Shown here in pieces: positions 24,702-33,759 of a DNA stretch of 64,000 nt; positions within the stretch are counted from its first letter, which is position 1, and each line of letters starts with the position of its first letter. The stretch lies in NCBI RefSeq assembly GCF_014192095.1, contig NZ_JACHXN010000015.1:81578-145577 (forward strand). The letters are read 5' to 3'. The notes under the pieces are model-generated. The model did no database searches. It had not been told where the DNA came from and saw only the letters and a list, made by a program, of their open reading frames with translations. Position numbers and translations under genes: made by a program. The DNA is from Phyllobacterium trifolii (GTDB lineage: Bacteria > Pseudomonadota > Alphaproteobacteria > Rhizobiales > Rhizobiaceae).

Positions 24702-25993
24702 GGCTTGAGCTCCTTCGGGTCGATGACGGCCACACCTGGAATGGGAACAACGAATTTTGCGCCCCATTCCTGGACATGCCGCATCTGTGCAACGATCTCG
24801 TCCTTGAGATTCCAAGGCAGGATCAGGATGTAGTCGGGTTTCACCAGGTCGATGGCTTCAACGGGTTCGATCGGAATATGCATGCCTGGTGTATAGCGGC
24901 CGTGCTTGTAGGGATTCCGGTCCACAGTGAAATCGAGGAAATCGGTTCCGATACCGCAATAATTAAGCAGCGTGTTGCCCTTACCGGGTGCGCCATATCC
25001 GCAGATGGTCTTGCCGGCCTTTTTTGCTTCAATCAGGAACGATAGAAGCTCACGCTTTACCTGGCGGGCATTCTCCACGAACGAAGTGTATATCTCGATC
25101 CTGTCGAGGCCTGCATTGATCTCATTCTTCACAACTCGGGCCACACTTGGCTGAGTCGGACGCTCGCTAGCCGCATGCGCGAGGTGAACGCGCAACGAGC
25201 CACCATGCGTACCGAGTTCTTCTACATCGATGACTTTCAACTCGTGTCGTTCGGCCATGAGTTCAATTGTGAGAAGTGAGAAATACGAAAAGTGCTCGTG
25301 ATAGATCGTGTCGAACTGGTTTTCGGCGATCAGTTTCTCGATATGAGGAAACTCCAGGGTGATAACACCTTCGGGCTTCAACAGGATTTTCATGCCGGCG
25401 ACGAAATCGTTGAGGTCCGGAACCTGCGCCAATACGTTATTGCCGGCGATGAGGTCTGCGCGCAGTCCTTCATTCACCAGCGCCTGAGCATATTTTTCAC
25501 CGAAAAATTCAACGCGTGTCGGGATACCCTTCTCAATAGCGACCTTGGCAACATTGGCCGCCGGCTCGACGCCGAGCACGGGAATGTTCAACGGAAGGAA
25601 GTGCTGAAGCAGGTAACCGTCATTGCTGGCGAGCTCGACGACAAGGCTATCGCGACCAAGCTGGAGTTGCTCGGCCATCTGATGGCAGTATTTCTTCGCA
25701 TGCGCGACCCAGCTGGTGGAATAGGAAGAGAAATACGCGTACTCTTCAAAAATGGCCTGTGGGCTGACATATTCGCTTAATTGCACCAGCAGGCACTCTT
25801 CGCAAACATAAGCGTGGAGCGGATAGTATGCTTCCATCGAATCGATCAGTTCGCGCGGAACAAAGCTCTCACAGGGAGGCGACATTCCGAGATCAATGAA
25901 AGTGTACTTCAAACTGGTGCCGCACAGGCGACAGGAATGTTTTTTGTCGCTTGGGCGGTTCGCCAATAAGAGAGTACTGGTTTGAATATTCAT
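24698..25993 (-). CDS. SAM-dependent sugar C-methyltransferase
   Basis: A 431-residue protein with three parts. A zinc-binding N-terminal domain carries CRLCG near residue 20 and CEEC near residue 65. The central SAM-binding domain has VVELASNDGYLLQHFL, and the catalytic-type segment is FDTIYHEHFSYFSL. The C-terminal domain contains ICGYGAPGKGNTLLNYCGIG. This architecture is that of TylCIII/CloU-type C-methyltransferases, which methylate the carbon next to the keto group of NDP-4-keto-6-deoxy sugars. It is the first gene of the leftward cytidylyltransferase run. The expected product is a branched-chain CDP-sugar; the exact carbon methylated is not known. Confidence 0.88.
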   Translation of the reverse strand: MNIQTSTLLLANRPSDKKHSCRLCGTSLKYTFIDLGMSPPCESFVPRELIDSMEAYYPLHAYVCEECLLVQLSEYVSPQAIFEEYAYFSSYSTSWVAHAKKYCHQMAEQLQLGRDSLVVELASNDGYLLQHFLPLNIPVLGVEPAANVAKVAIEKGIPTRVEFFGEKYAQALVNEGLRADLIAGNNVLAQVPDLNDFVAGMKILLKPEGVITLEFPHIEKLIAENQFDTIYHEHFSYFSLLTIELMAERHELKVIDVEELGTHGGSLRVHLAHAASERPTQPSVARVVKNEINAGLDRIEIYTSFVENARQVKRELLSFLIEAKKAGKTICGYGAPGKGNTLLNYCGIGTDFLDFTVDRNPYKHGRYTPGMHIPIEPVEAIDLVKPDYILILPWNLKDEIVAQMRHVQEWGAKFVVPIPGVAVIDPKELKP

Positions 25994-26310
25994 GCCTTGG
26001 CTCCTGATCACCACGTGTGTTCCCCTGTCCGCATGAGATTCTCGGGACAAGCGGCATCCTCAGGCTATGAAGTTACGGCCTTCAACACGCGCGGGCGATA
26101 TGACAATGCGATCAGTGGGCTCATCCGAACGGTGGAACGTCTCCATATGGTGTCCGTCAAACGGAGTGTGGCCCTTGCTGCTCCGCAAGCGTTCAATCCA
26201 CGTGGCAGGAACATCGGCGATGGCTGGCCTACCTCTTATTGTGACTTTCGCGTGTACGCGGAGTTTGACAAAATTGGTGGTTCAGAAATGGTTGAAATGA
26301 GGCGAACAGA
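25994..26310. promoter_or_regulatory. Divergent control region, C-methyltransferase / epimerase
   Basis: A 317-base spacer between divergent sugar genes. A GAGG eight bases before 26311 serves the rightward gene. An open frame crossing the spacer on the plus strand has no family features and is not supported. Confidence 0.4.
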
Positions 26311-26850
26311 ATGAGATTTACCGAGACAGAACTGAATGGTGCGTGGCTCGTCGAGACGGTTCCGATCTCGGATGCACGCGGATCATTCGCCCGAACGTTT
26401 TGCGTAGACGAGTTCAGAGAACATGGACTCGAAACAACATTTGTTCAGCACAGCATGTCGCATTCGGTAACCAAACATACTTTGCGAGGTATGCACTTTC
26501 AGACGGCACCGCACTCTGAGGTGAAGGTCGTTTCCTGCATAAGGGGCGCAATACTGGACGTGATCATCGATCTTCGTCCTCACTCGCCTCAGTACCGGCA
26601 CTGGGCTGCCTACGAACTTTCCGACAGCAATTGCCGCCAGCTCTATATCCCGAAGGGATTCGCCCACGGTTTCCAGACGCTGCGCGACGACGCGACTGTC
26701 TCCTATCTCATATCGGAGTTTTACAATCCGCAGGCCTCGACCGGCGTTAGGTGGAACGATCGGGCATTTGCAATCGACTGGCCAGCGAAGCCAACCGTCC
26801 TATCTGACAAAGATCAAGCTTGGCCGCTGCTGGACGCCTCACCCGCCTGA
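26311..26850 (+). CDS. NDP-4-keto-6-deoxyhexose 3,5-epimerase (RfbC family)
   Basis: A 179-residue cupin-fold epimerase of the dTDP-4-dehydrorhamnose 3,5-epimerase family. It has RGMHFQTAPHSEVKVVSCIR with the catalytic His and CIRGAILDVIIDLR, then LYIPKGFAHGFQTL and the late SEFYNPQASTGVRWND. It shifts sugar configuration at C3 and/or C5 next to a 4-keto group. With no rmlA, rmlB or rmlD beside it but a CDP-sugar entry enzyme and a C-methyltransferase divergent from it, its substrate is probably a CDP-4-keto sugar rather than the rhamnose precursor. Its 3' end overlaps the converging DUF4910 gene by 37 bases. Confidence 0.88.
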   Translation: MRFTETELNGAWLVETVPISDARGSFARTFCVDEFREHGLETTFVQHSMSHSVTKHTLRGMHFQTAPHSEVKVVSCIRGAILDVIIDLRPHSPQYRHWAAYELSDSNCRQLYIPKGFAHGFQTLRDDATVSYLISEFYNPQASTGVRWNDRAFAIDWPAKPTVLSDKDQAWPLLDASPA

Positions 26851-28196
26851 TCTTGTTCCGGCGCCTCGGCAAGCAGGCCGTTTGCGAGCAGCAACTGCGC
26901 GGCCCGGGCGATATCGCGGAAGGACATGTGCGATTTCTGTGCGATATCGAGCAGTGTGTGGTTGCCATCGGCCAGATTGAGGACCCAGAGATACCCCATG
27001 GCGGTTTCCCCGGCAGACTTGTCGCCGCCTAATGCAGAATAGAGACCACGCCTGCCAAGTTGAGGCTCGCCTTTCGGAAAAAGATTAATCGGGGTCCAGT
27101 TCATCTCCAATATATCGATCGCATCCATGATCATCCGATAGGACGAGCCCAAATGCTCTGGCGAGATGAAATCCAGGTTGTCAGCAGAGGTGTGATATTC
27201 TGGAAATGTTCCAAAGGCGCTCCGTTGGAACAGCCCAACCGGAAGATTGAATCCGGGCGAACAATATTGGCGTTCGTCGTAGCCATAAGGGCTGAAATCG
27301 CTAATCTTTCCCTGCCTGCCGTCCGCGTTCAGTACGTACTGCATTGCTTGATCTATGAGAGAATTGCCGCGGCGGCTCCGCTTGTAGTTGGGTCCGCCGC
27401 CATCGCCGACACAAGAAACGATCAGTCCATGGTCGATCCGTGGGATCTTGTCTTCATTGCCGGCAAGCCACGTGAGCGCACCGATCGTTCCGGGCGCGAA
27501 AAGGAAGCGATAATTGTAGCGTGTTTTGCGTGCACGTAACGCTTTGGCCAGACAGGCCAATAGTGCCAGGCCGGAACAATTATCATTGGCCAGGGATGGA
27601 TGACAGATATGGGCGGAAAGCAGCACATCTCTTTCTGACTGACCCTTGTGGACATATTCGCCATAGGTCAAATGTCCGTCGCGCTTCTCGGAATCAATCA
27701 GAACTTCGTATTCGCCCTCCTCCAGTTGCAGGAGCTCATTGTGCGCCATACACAGGCCCCATTGCTCGCTGTAGTAAGACGTTCTGTAGGGAATAAGGTC
27801 TGGCTGTTCGGGCAAGGTATGGATATGGGATTTCAGTTCGCTGAGGGGCATCGTCTGTCGCACGGCCGCGCTGTATCCCAGTACGTGCAGGTTATTGTCA
27901 GCGAAGTCGAGAACCTTCCGGCCGGATGGGTCCTTGATATAAGCGTCGCGGGTATTCCACTCCTGCGGCACAGTCCAATCAAGCACCTGCGTCCCGGTCG
28001 GGACCTCGTATTGTGTCAGATCGATGTGCTGACCGAGAACTTGCAGTGTTTCACGCACGCCGTCCCCGGTTATGCTCCGGCAGATCGGAAAAAGCCGGGC
28101 GGCGAGCGCGTAGATGCGGATCCCCACATCAACCTCGACGTCGCCCGTCGCCCTGATCGTATCAAACGATACCATAAAGCTGTTCATGGCAGACAC
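26814..28196 (-). CDS. DUF4910 aminopeptidase-like hydrolase
   Basis: A 460-residue protein. Its central domain resembles zinc aminopeptidases: LLSAHICHPSLANDNCSG holds the HxCHPSxANDN metal-binding motif, and PEYHTSADNLDFISPEH a second metal ligand region. The C-terminal 80 residues look like a winged helix (GNHTLLDIAQKSHMSFRDIA). No signal peptide is present, so it acts in the cytoplasm. DUF4910 proteins commonly sit in nucleotide-sugar and surface-polysaccharide clusters; a role in hydrolysing an amide bond on a sugar intermediate is a guess. The start could be GTG 28196 or ATG 28187. It follows the SDR gene at once. Confidence 0.82.
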   Translation of the reverse strand: MSAMNSFMVSFDTIRATGDVEVDVGIRIYALAARLFPICRSITGDGVRETLQVLGQHIDLTQYEVPTGTQVLDWTVPQEWNTRDAYIKDPSGRKVLDFADNNLHVLGYSAAVRQTMPLSELKSHIHTLPEQPDLIPYRTSYYSEQWGLCMAHNELLQLEEGEYEVLIDSEKRDGHLTYGEYVHKGQSERDVLLSAHICHPSLANDNCSGLALLACLAKALRARKTRYNYRFLFAPGTIGALTWLAGNEDKIPRIDHGLIVSCVGDGGGPNYKRSRRGNSLIDQAMQYVLNADGRQGKISDFSPYGYDERQYCSPGFNLPVGLFQRSAFGTFPEYHTSADNLDFISPEHLGSSYRMIMDAIDILEMNWTPINLFPKGEPQLGRRGLYSALGGDKSAGETAMGYLWVLNLADGNHTLLDIAQKSHMSFRDIARAAQLLLANGLLAEAPEQDQAGEASSSGQA

Positions 28197-28202
28197 GGAT
28201 GG

Positions 28203-29273
28203 TCATATGACAGCATCGGCCAAGGCCGGATGCCGAGATGACGACGGAATACGGCGTAGGCTCTGGTTCAACGTGCCCTCGTCCAGCGACTTCCGGATGT
28301 TGCTGATGCGTTGATAACGAGGCCCTTCAAATTCCTGGAGGGTCAATCCGGCACTCATGTAAGCTGCATGCAACTGTTCTGCACCGGCCTTTGCGTCCCA
28401 GACCGGTTTGAATGCTGGCAGAACCCGGGCAATTTTCTCGAAGCTTACACGGTAGGAACGCGTGTCGGGACCCGCATCATCTGCAAATTCAAGCCGGCAA
28501 CCAGGCACGACCTGCGCCACGATCTCTGCAATTTCCCGAATGCGGTAATTATGCGCCGACTGACCGACGTTAAATGCTTCGTTGTGCACCTTGTCCTTTG
28601 GAGCTTCCATAGCGGCTAGGAAGGCGCGCGAAATATCTTCGATGTGGACGATCGGACGCCAGGGCGACCCGTCGGATTTCAGCAGGATGACACCTTCAGT
28701 GACCGCCCAGGCGACGAGATTATTCAGGACAATATCAAATCGCAGCATCGGAGACAGGCCATATGCGGTCGCAGGCCTCAAATAGACAGGTGTAAAGTTG
28801 TCGTCGGCGAGCTTTGCAATGTCCTTCTCGGCAAGCACTTTGGACGAGCCATATGCCGTAACGGGATTGAGCTGTCCGGTCTCGTCTATCATGCCCTCGC
28901 CCGACTTGCCGTAGTTGCTGCAGGACGAAGCAAAGAGAAACCGGGAAACGCCAGCCTTCTTTGCCGTTTCGGCAAACTTTACACTGCCACGATGGTTGAT
29001 TTCATATGTGATATCCGGATTGAGGTTGCTCAGCGGATCATTGGACAATGCCGCGAGATGAATAATCGCGTCGAAGCCTTTGAGGTCGCTTACCGTCACG
29101 TCACGTACATCCTTGCAGACCGCGGGAATGTCGGCGATGGCGCCCCCTGGGGCGTAGGAACAACTGCGATAAAGCTCGGCGTCGTAGCCGTGAACTTCGT
29201 GGCCGGCTTTTATCAGGAAGGGCGCCATGACCGTTCCAATATAACCGCGATGCCCTGTCACAAGTACTTTCAT
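28203..29273 (-). CDS. NAD-dependent epimerase/dehydratase (extended SDR)
   Basis: A 356-residue SDR. It has the Rossmann glycine motif [20 protein letters not shown] at the N-terminus, [17 protein letters not shown], the active-site strand [12 protein letters not shown] and the Tyr-x-x-x-Lys pair in [12 protein letters not shown]. It could be a nucleotide-sugar 4-epimerase, a 4,6-dehydratase substitute or a reductase in the CDP-sugar pathway; the sequence alone does not decide. The ATG at 29273 follows GAAGGA nine bases upstream, while the longer in-frame extension runs into the preceding gene. It is co-directional with the aminotransferase and glycosidase genes upstream and with the DUF4910 gene downstream. 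Confidence 0.88.
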   Translation of the reverse strand: MKVLVTGHRGYIGTVMAPFLIKAGHEVHGYDAELYRSCSYAPGGAIADIPAVCKDVRDVTVSDLKGFDAIIHLAALSNDPLSNLNPDITYEINHRGSVKFAETAKKAGVSRFLFASSCSNYGKSGEGMIDETGQLNPVTAYGSSKVLAEKDIAKLADDNFTPVYLRPATAYGLSPMLRFDIVLNNLVAWAVTEGVILLKSDGSPWRPIVHIEDISRAFLAAMEAPKDKVHNEAFNVGQSAHNYRIREIAEIVAQVVPGCRLEFADDAGPDTRSYRVSFEKIARVLPAFKPVWDAKAGAEQLHAAYMSAGLTLQEFEGPRYQRISNIRKSLDEGTLNQSLRRIPSSSRHPALADAVI

Positions 29274-29436
29274 TGTGTATCGTCCTTCTGCGCATAGATG
29301 TTTTTCTGGTAAACGGTACTTGCGGGCGGGCAGAACGGCGAGAGAGGAGTTCGGAGGATCATCGACGATGCGAACTACACTTTCGGCAAATGTGCTACGC
29401 CTTTTGTCCGATACGATCATCTGAACGCTAACGCGC

Positions 29437-30774
29437 TCAGTCGGTATCGGTGAGCAGAAGGAGCCAGTCTGAAAAACCCGCCGAATTTTGCGCCTGTGGG
29501 GACTCGAATGCGATGGTGTTAGCCTTGGAGTCACTTTTCGCGAGCGCTTCACTGAATTGCCCGGATGAAGGATCAAACCAGCGAGCGTGTTGCGTTGTTG
29601 GCGCTAGCGCTGATTTGTCGAGGGTGACGCTGCTCCTGTCGGACAGGTAGATCACTGCAAGGTTGCCCTTTGCCGAGCGACTGCCAATGACATATCCAGG
29701 AAGCGGTGGATCCGGCGCGACGAGAAGTTTCCCCTGCTCTGGATCGAGCGTCCACCAGGCAATGGCGTCGAAGAAGGTCTTGAGATGACTCATGCTTTGA
29801 GCACCGCGACTGGAAAGCGCCTTCTGCCAGGTTAACGGCCTTGGGAAAAGAGCCGGACCTGCAAAATGCCAGACCGGATTATTGCCAAACACCTGGCCGG
29901 CGGCTCCCGAAAGAATTGCGCCATACGCGATCTCTCGAATGCTTTGCTCGGTCGTGTTGTGCTCTCCTTCATACATACCCTCGATGAAAAAAAACGGGCG
30001 CGCTTGTCCCGAAAGATAACGTTTAAGAGTGGCAGTGCGGACATCGCCATAGGTGTAAACCGTATCGAGGCCGAGCCATTTTTCGTCCCAATTGTGAAGG
30101 ACATCAGTGTCGCGTCCCGCATGCACCGTTTGGAGGGCTTCAGGATCTGTCTCCTTGATTCCCTGTGCAAGAGCATCCACCAAGGTTTTTGTGGGCGGGT
30201 CCCAATCGCCCCCCTGGACCCAGATAATATTATCGAAGTGGCGGTAGCGCTGGCCGAGATAACGCCCGTACGATCTGAGTGCATCCGCACCCGCATCGTG
30301 CATCTCCTGATACCAGCCTTCGTCACCGCCATTGGTTCCAAGGTACGCTGGTGTCAAAAGAACCAGAAATCCCCGTTCTCGAGCGCGCTCCAGAATCCAG
30401 TCCGCATCAGCAAAATAGGCCTCGTTCGGCTTTGTGAAGTTTCCGCCGGAAGCAAATGGAGCATGTTTATAGTAATTTTGCGGGGCATTTCGGCTGAAGC
30501 GATGCTCGATCAGAGACACCAATATCGTGTTAAAACCGCGACTCTGGCGATCGGCGAGATACCTGTCCGCGTCCTCGCGCGACAAATCTCCGATCAACGA
30601 CCACACCGAGTCGCCTGTCAGGAGAAAGGGGCGACCTGATGTATCCTGGAGGTAGCGATGGTTTTCGGAGATCTGCAGGGGAAAAGCCGGCTGCTGTGCC
30701 TGGGCGACGAATGAGCAACACATCGCCGACACAAGAAATAGCCAGAAAAAGCTCTTTTCAACCCAGTCAGCCAT
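29437..30774 (-). CDS. Secreted DUF4038 glycoside hydrolase, apiosidase-like
   Basis: A 445-residue protein with an N-terminal signal peptide (hydrophobic [20 protein letters not shown], cleavage near AQA). A DUF4038 TIM-barrel-type catalytic domain follows: [20 protein letters not shown], then [16 protein letters not shown] with a candidate catalytic Asp, and [20 protein letters not shown] with a candidate catalytic Glu. A small beta-sandwich ends the protein. Characterised relatives (GH140) release the branched sugar apiose. Inside an exopolysaccharide island that appears to make a branched sugar, it may trim or turn over the secreted polymer. The ATG overlaps the stop of the aminotransferase gene, so it is coupled to the biosynthetic genes. 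Confidence 0.82.
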   Translation of the reverse strand: MADWVEKSFFWLFLVSAMCCSFVAQAQQPAFPLQISENHRYLQDTSGRPFLLTGDSVWSLIGDLSREDADRYLADRQSRGFNTILVSLIEHRFSRNAPQNYYKHAPFASGGNFTKPNEAYFADADWILERARERGFLVLLTPAYLGTNGGDEGWYQEMHDAGADALRSYGRYLGQRYRHFDNIIWVQGGDWDPPTKTLVDALAQGIKETDPEALQTVHAGRDTDVLHNWDEKWLGLDTVYTYGDVRTATLKRYLSGQARPFFFIEGMYEGEHNTTEQSIREIAYGAILSGAAGQVFGNNPVWHFAGPALFPRPLTWQKALSSRGAQSMSHLKTFFDAIAWWTLDPEQGKLLVAPDPPLPGYVIGSRSAKGNLAVIYLSDRSSVTLDKSALAPTTQHARWFDPSSGQFSEALAKSDSKANTIAFESPQAQNSAGFSDWLLLLTDTD

Positions 30775-32137
30775 TGCCTGCTAGTTCCAGCGCGCGTTCG
30801 GCGACCGGCGGTCTATTAAAGCGCCGGAATACGATTTGCGATGGCTTGCCTATGAGATAGTTGTCAACACCGTTCTCGAGAGCCTGCTTGTAGATACCAA
30901 GCGCGCCATCGACGGCGTCGACCGTGCGGGCGACGTCTTCATCGCTGTGCGTATAGCTGACTACCAGCGACGGCATAAGCACCCCGCGCTTGATGGTTTC
31001 CTGCAGGAACAACGTCCGGAATGCTTGAGACGGCGTCTTGCCTTGATCCAGCGTCGCATAGGCGAGGCAGCAGGATCGACCGGTGACCCGGAAATATTCA
31101 TTAAGACCATGACGAACAACAACTTGATTTATGCCGGTACGCAGAGCCTCACCTTGATGGTACAGGTGTTCGATGACAGGTTCATCTTGATAGATGCGCA
31201 TTGTAGCAATGGCTGCTGCCAAGGCATGTGTTTCCGCGCCGTGAGTTGTGGAAAGCAGGAATACGCGCGGACTACCCGTTTGTTCAAGTCCGCCAAGTTT
31301 CATGTATTCGCGTTTGCCAGCAAGCGCAGAGACTGAGAATCCGTTGCCTAGCGCTTTGCCGAAACAAGACAAATCAGGCTCGATGCGATAGAGCTGCTGG
31401 GCGCCACCTTTGTGCCAACGAAAACCTGTGATCATTTCGTCCAGAATAAACAAGGCTCCATTGCTGTGGCAAAGGTCACGCACTGCATGAAGGAAATTAT
31501 TCTTCGGATCATCACCGCGCGACGGCTCAAGGATTAGCGCCGCGATTTTCCCCGGGAACCTGTTGAATAGCGCCCGTACGCTGTCGAGGTCATCATACTT
31601 AAAACTGACGGTAAGTTTCTGCACGGCATCAGGGATGCCTGCGTTCATCTCGGTGTCACCGATGAACCAGTCGTCTGTGGAAAAAAACGGGTGATCGCCG
31701 CAGCGTGCGATCATATCTCGTCCCGTCACCGCTCTTGCCAAACGGACCGCACCGGATGTTGCATCTGATCCATCTTTGCAAAACTTCACCATTTCCGCAC
31801 CAGGGATGGTCTCGAGAAAGGTTTCTGCACACTGCACTTCTATGTCGGCGGGGCGGGTAAAATTGCAGCCGAGTTGCAACTGACGTGTGGCTGCCTCCAG
31901 GACGCGAGCGTATGCGTGGCCCAGCCCGACGGCACGGTTTCCCATTCCGTATTCTATGTACTCATTGCCATCGACATCCCACACGTGGCTACCGAAACCT
32001 TTGGCTATGAAGCCTGGCGATAGCTGCGGATATTGATCGTCGCCCTTGGCGTAAGTATGTGCCCCCCCGGGAATTACATGGTGGGCAAGTGCGCGGAGGC
32101 GGCTTGATTCCTCGAAATTGTTGATAAACTCTGTCAT
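30767..32137 (-). CDS. Class III aminotransferase, glutamate-1-semialdehyde mutase-like
   Basis: A 456-residue PLP enzyme. It has HVIPGGAHTYAKGDDQYP near the N-terminus (HemL-like), the cofactor-binding FILDEMITGFRWHKGGAQ and the PLP lysine in SCFGKALGNGFSVSALAG. Members with this profile occur in sugar and polysaccharide clusters as well as in tetrapyrrole synthesis. A true HemL role is unlikely here because the organism has a 5-aminolevulinate synthase gene (56688-57965) and the gene is embedded in a nucleotide-sugar island. Transamination of a keto sugar or side chain is inferred. It is the first gene of the leftward run to 26814. Confidence 0.86.
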   Translation of the reverse strand: MTEFINNFEESSRLRALAHHVIPGGAHTYAKGDDQYPQLSPGFIAKGFGSHVWDVDGNEYIEYGMGNRAVGLGHAYARVLEAATRQLQLGCNFTRPADIEVQCAETFLETIPGAEMVKFCKDGSDATSGAVRLARAVTGRDMIARCGDHPFFSTDDWFIGDTEMNAGIPDAVQKLTVSFKYDDLDSVRALFNRFPGKIAALILEPSRGDDPKNNFLHAVRDLCHSNGALFILDEMITGFRWHKGGAQQLYRIEPDLSCFGKALGNGFSVSALAGKREYMKLGGLEQTGSPRVFLLSTTHGAETHALAAAIATMRIYQDEPVIEHLYHQGEALRTGINQVVVRHGLNEYFRVTGRSCCLAYATLDQGKTPSQAFRTLFLQETIKRGVLMPSLVVSYTHSDEDVARTVDAVDGALGIYKQALENGVDNYLIGKPSQIVFRRFNRPPVAERALELAGNG

Positions 32138-32236
32138 CTGCCTAACCTTGTCGACATCTTGGCCAGCACAGCTGGCAATAAAACGCTGAGCGAAACTATG
32201 GGGGTTTTAGGCCATATTTTCACTTCGGCAATTCAG

Positions 32237-33451
32237 TTACGAGAAAGAGCCAAAAGGCGTATAGGGGTACCGCTCTCTCATAACACGCAACCAGTTCTTG
32301 ACCGGCCGTGGCACGTAAGTGCGCAAGCCGGAACGAAGCCCCCGCGGGAAAGCCCAGCTATTCAGATCAAGCGGAGCGGCTATAGCTGGCCTGGTAGCAA
32401 CAACACGATCAATGACGTGGTAATATCGCCTGGCCATTCCTTCGAAAGTGAATGCATGTTCGGCTGCCTCTGTCGCCGCAAACGAAGCGCTGGCGAGTTT
32501 GGCTGGATCGACATTGAGCTTTGAGATTATCCGTGCTGCCTCAGCATAGTCACCGACCGGAAAAAGAAAGCCGCTTTTCTTATCGGCAACAATAGTATCC
32601 GTCACACCTTGTATATGCGAAACAATTGGCACGCACCCTGAAGCCATCGCTTCGATAAGGGTCATCGGGTAGCCCTCGAACCGGGACGGCATGATCAGAA
32701 CATCGTGATCGAACAACAGCTGTGGAATACGATCCGGTTGAATTGCCCCTAGAAAGGTTACTCTGTCTTTGTGATGGGCCAGCTTTCTTCTCAGTTGCTC
32801 AAGGTCTGGCCCATTACCAGCAATCGTCAGATTCACCGATGCGGGCGAGTTATCCAGGATACCGGGTAGCCAGAATACACCCTTGGACGCGTCCTCAATA
32901 CGGCCGAGAGAAAGCACTTTAAGGCCATGTGTGCCGCGAGAAACGCGTTTCAATGCCGTGAATGGTTCGATATCGATAGCGTTGGCGATTACAAACGTGC
33001 GTTCCTTATCAAATCTGTATTTCTCTATCAGATCGCGACGACAGCGCTCTGATACGCCAATCGTAGCGTGGACGTGATCCTTGACAGCTACAGCCGCTGC
33101 ATAGGTCCCCGGAGTGATATTGTGAACGATCATGATGCGCATGACATCGGCAGGCAAATAGCGCGCGATGTTCATCTGGATGCGGTCAGTCAGAACGTTG
33201 ACAAATACGCCATCGAATCCGCCATTCTGTACAGCAGAGGCGACCAATCTCGCCTGTTCCTGTTCATCTGCCGCTTCTGGCGCTTCCACCATGGTGCCGA
33301 AGGCCGCCTCCGATTGCCATTCTGGCAATAGAGGATCGCCGAACCCGAGCCAATGCACGTCTATCCCGTGCATTGCCAAACCTTTGCGCAATTGCTTGAA
33401 CACGGTGTAGGTGCCACCGAGGTGCGGACGAACAAAGTACGCGAACTTCAT
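32237..33451 (-). CDS. Family 4 (GT-B) glycosyltransferase
   Basis: A 404-residue GT-B glycosyltransferase. It begins MKFAYFVRPHLGGTYTVFKQ, with LKVLSLGRIEDASKGVFWLP at the domain hinge and the EX7E donor motif in SRFEGYPMTLIEAMASGCVP. The final 35 residues are basic and Tyr/Pro-rich. The start at 33451 has GAGG nine bases upstream. It reads leftward toward the aminotransferase gene (99-base gap) and is divergent from the pyruvyltransferase gene. It adds one sugar of the repeat unit; donor unknown. Confidence 0.86.
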   Translation of the reverse strand: MKFAYFVRPHLGGTYTVFKQLRKGLAMHGIDVHWLGFGDPLLPEWQSEAAFGTMVEAPEAADEQEQARLVASAVQNGGFDGVFVNVLTDRIQMNIARYLPADVMRIMIVHNITPGTYAAAVAVKDHVHATIGVSERCRRDLIEKYRFDKERTFVIANAIDIEPFTALKRVSRGTHGLKVLSLGRIEDASKGVFWLPGILDNSPASVNLTIAGNGPDLEQLRRKLAHHKDRVTFLGAIQPDRIPQLLFDHDVLIMPSRFEGYPMTLIEAMASGCVPIVSHIQGVTDTIVADKKSGFLFPVGDYAEAARIISKLNVDPAKLASASFAATEAAEHAFTFEGMARRYYHVIDRVVATRPAIAAPLDLNSWAFPRGLRSGLRTYVPRPVKNWLRVMRERYPYTPFGSFS

Positions 33452-33759
33452 GGGCATTGACCTCAAACTGTCCCGACGCCTGCCGCCGAAACCCAATTGA
33501 AATCATCATAGAGCCAGAAGCCTACAGAGCAGAATGCGCCGTGGAGGGTAATAGATGCAGCCTTTTGGAGGAGAACCCCAGTCGTTCGGTTGCTGCTGAT
33601 ATTCCAATGGCCATGTGTCGTTTGTCAGCAGATGGCAGCAAGATCAAGACAAACAAGCGGATCGGCTCGCGTCTGCGGGCGCGTCCGACAGCTTGAGTCG
33701 AGTCGTTGAAATGAAGCGTGTCCTGTAGCAGATCAAACAGGTCGATTGAGAGGCCTTGG
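33452..33759. promoter_or_regulatory. Divergent control region, glycosyltransferase / pyruvyltransferase
   Basis: A 308-base spacer between divergent genes. Nothing beyond expected promoters can be supported. Short open frames on both strands lack start signals. Confidence 0.4.

Noticed and set aside
25982..26314. 110-residue plus-strand ORF between the C-methyltransferase and epimerase genes
   Set aside because: It overlaps both neighbours, has no recognised features, and occupies a divergent promoter region.
26311..26850. rmlC of a dTDP-rhamnose operon
   Set aside because: No rmlA, rmlB or rmlD is present, and the adjacent enzymes use CDP-sugars; only the family name is kept.
30767..32137. 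Glutamate-1-semialdehyde 2,1-aminomutase (hemL) for heme synthesis
   Set aside because: The genome uses 5-aminolevulinate synthase, and the gene sits in a sugar island; it is better called a HemL-like class III aminotransferase.
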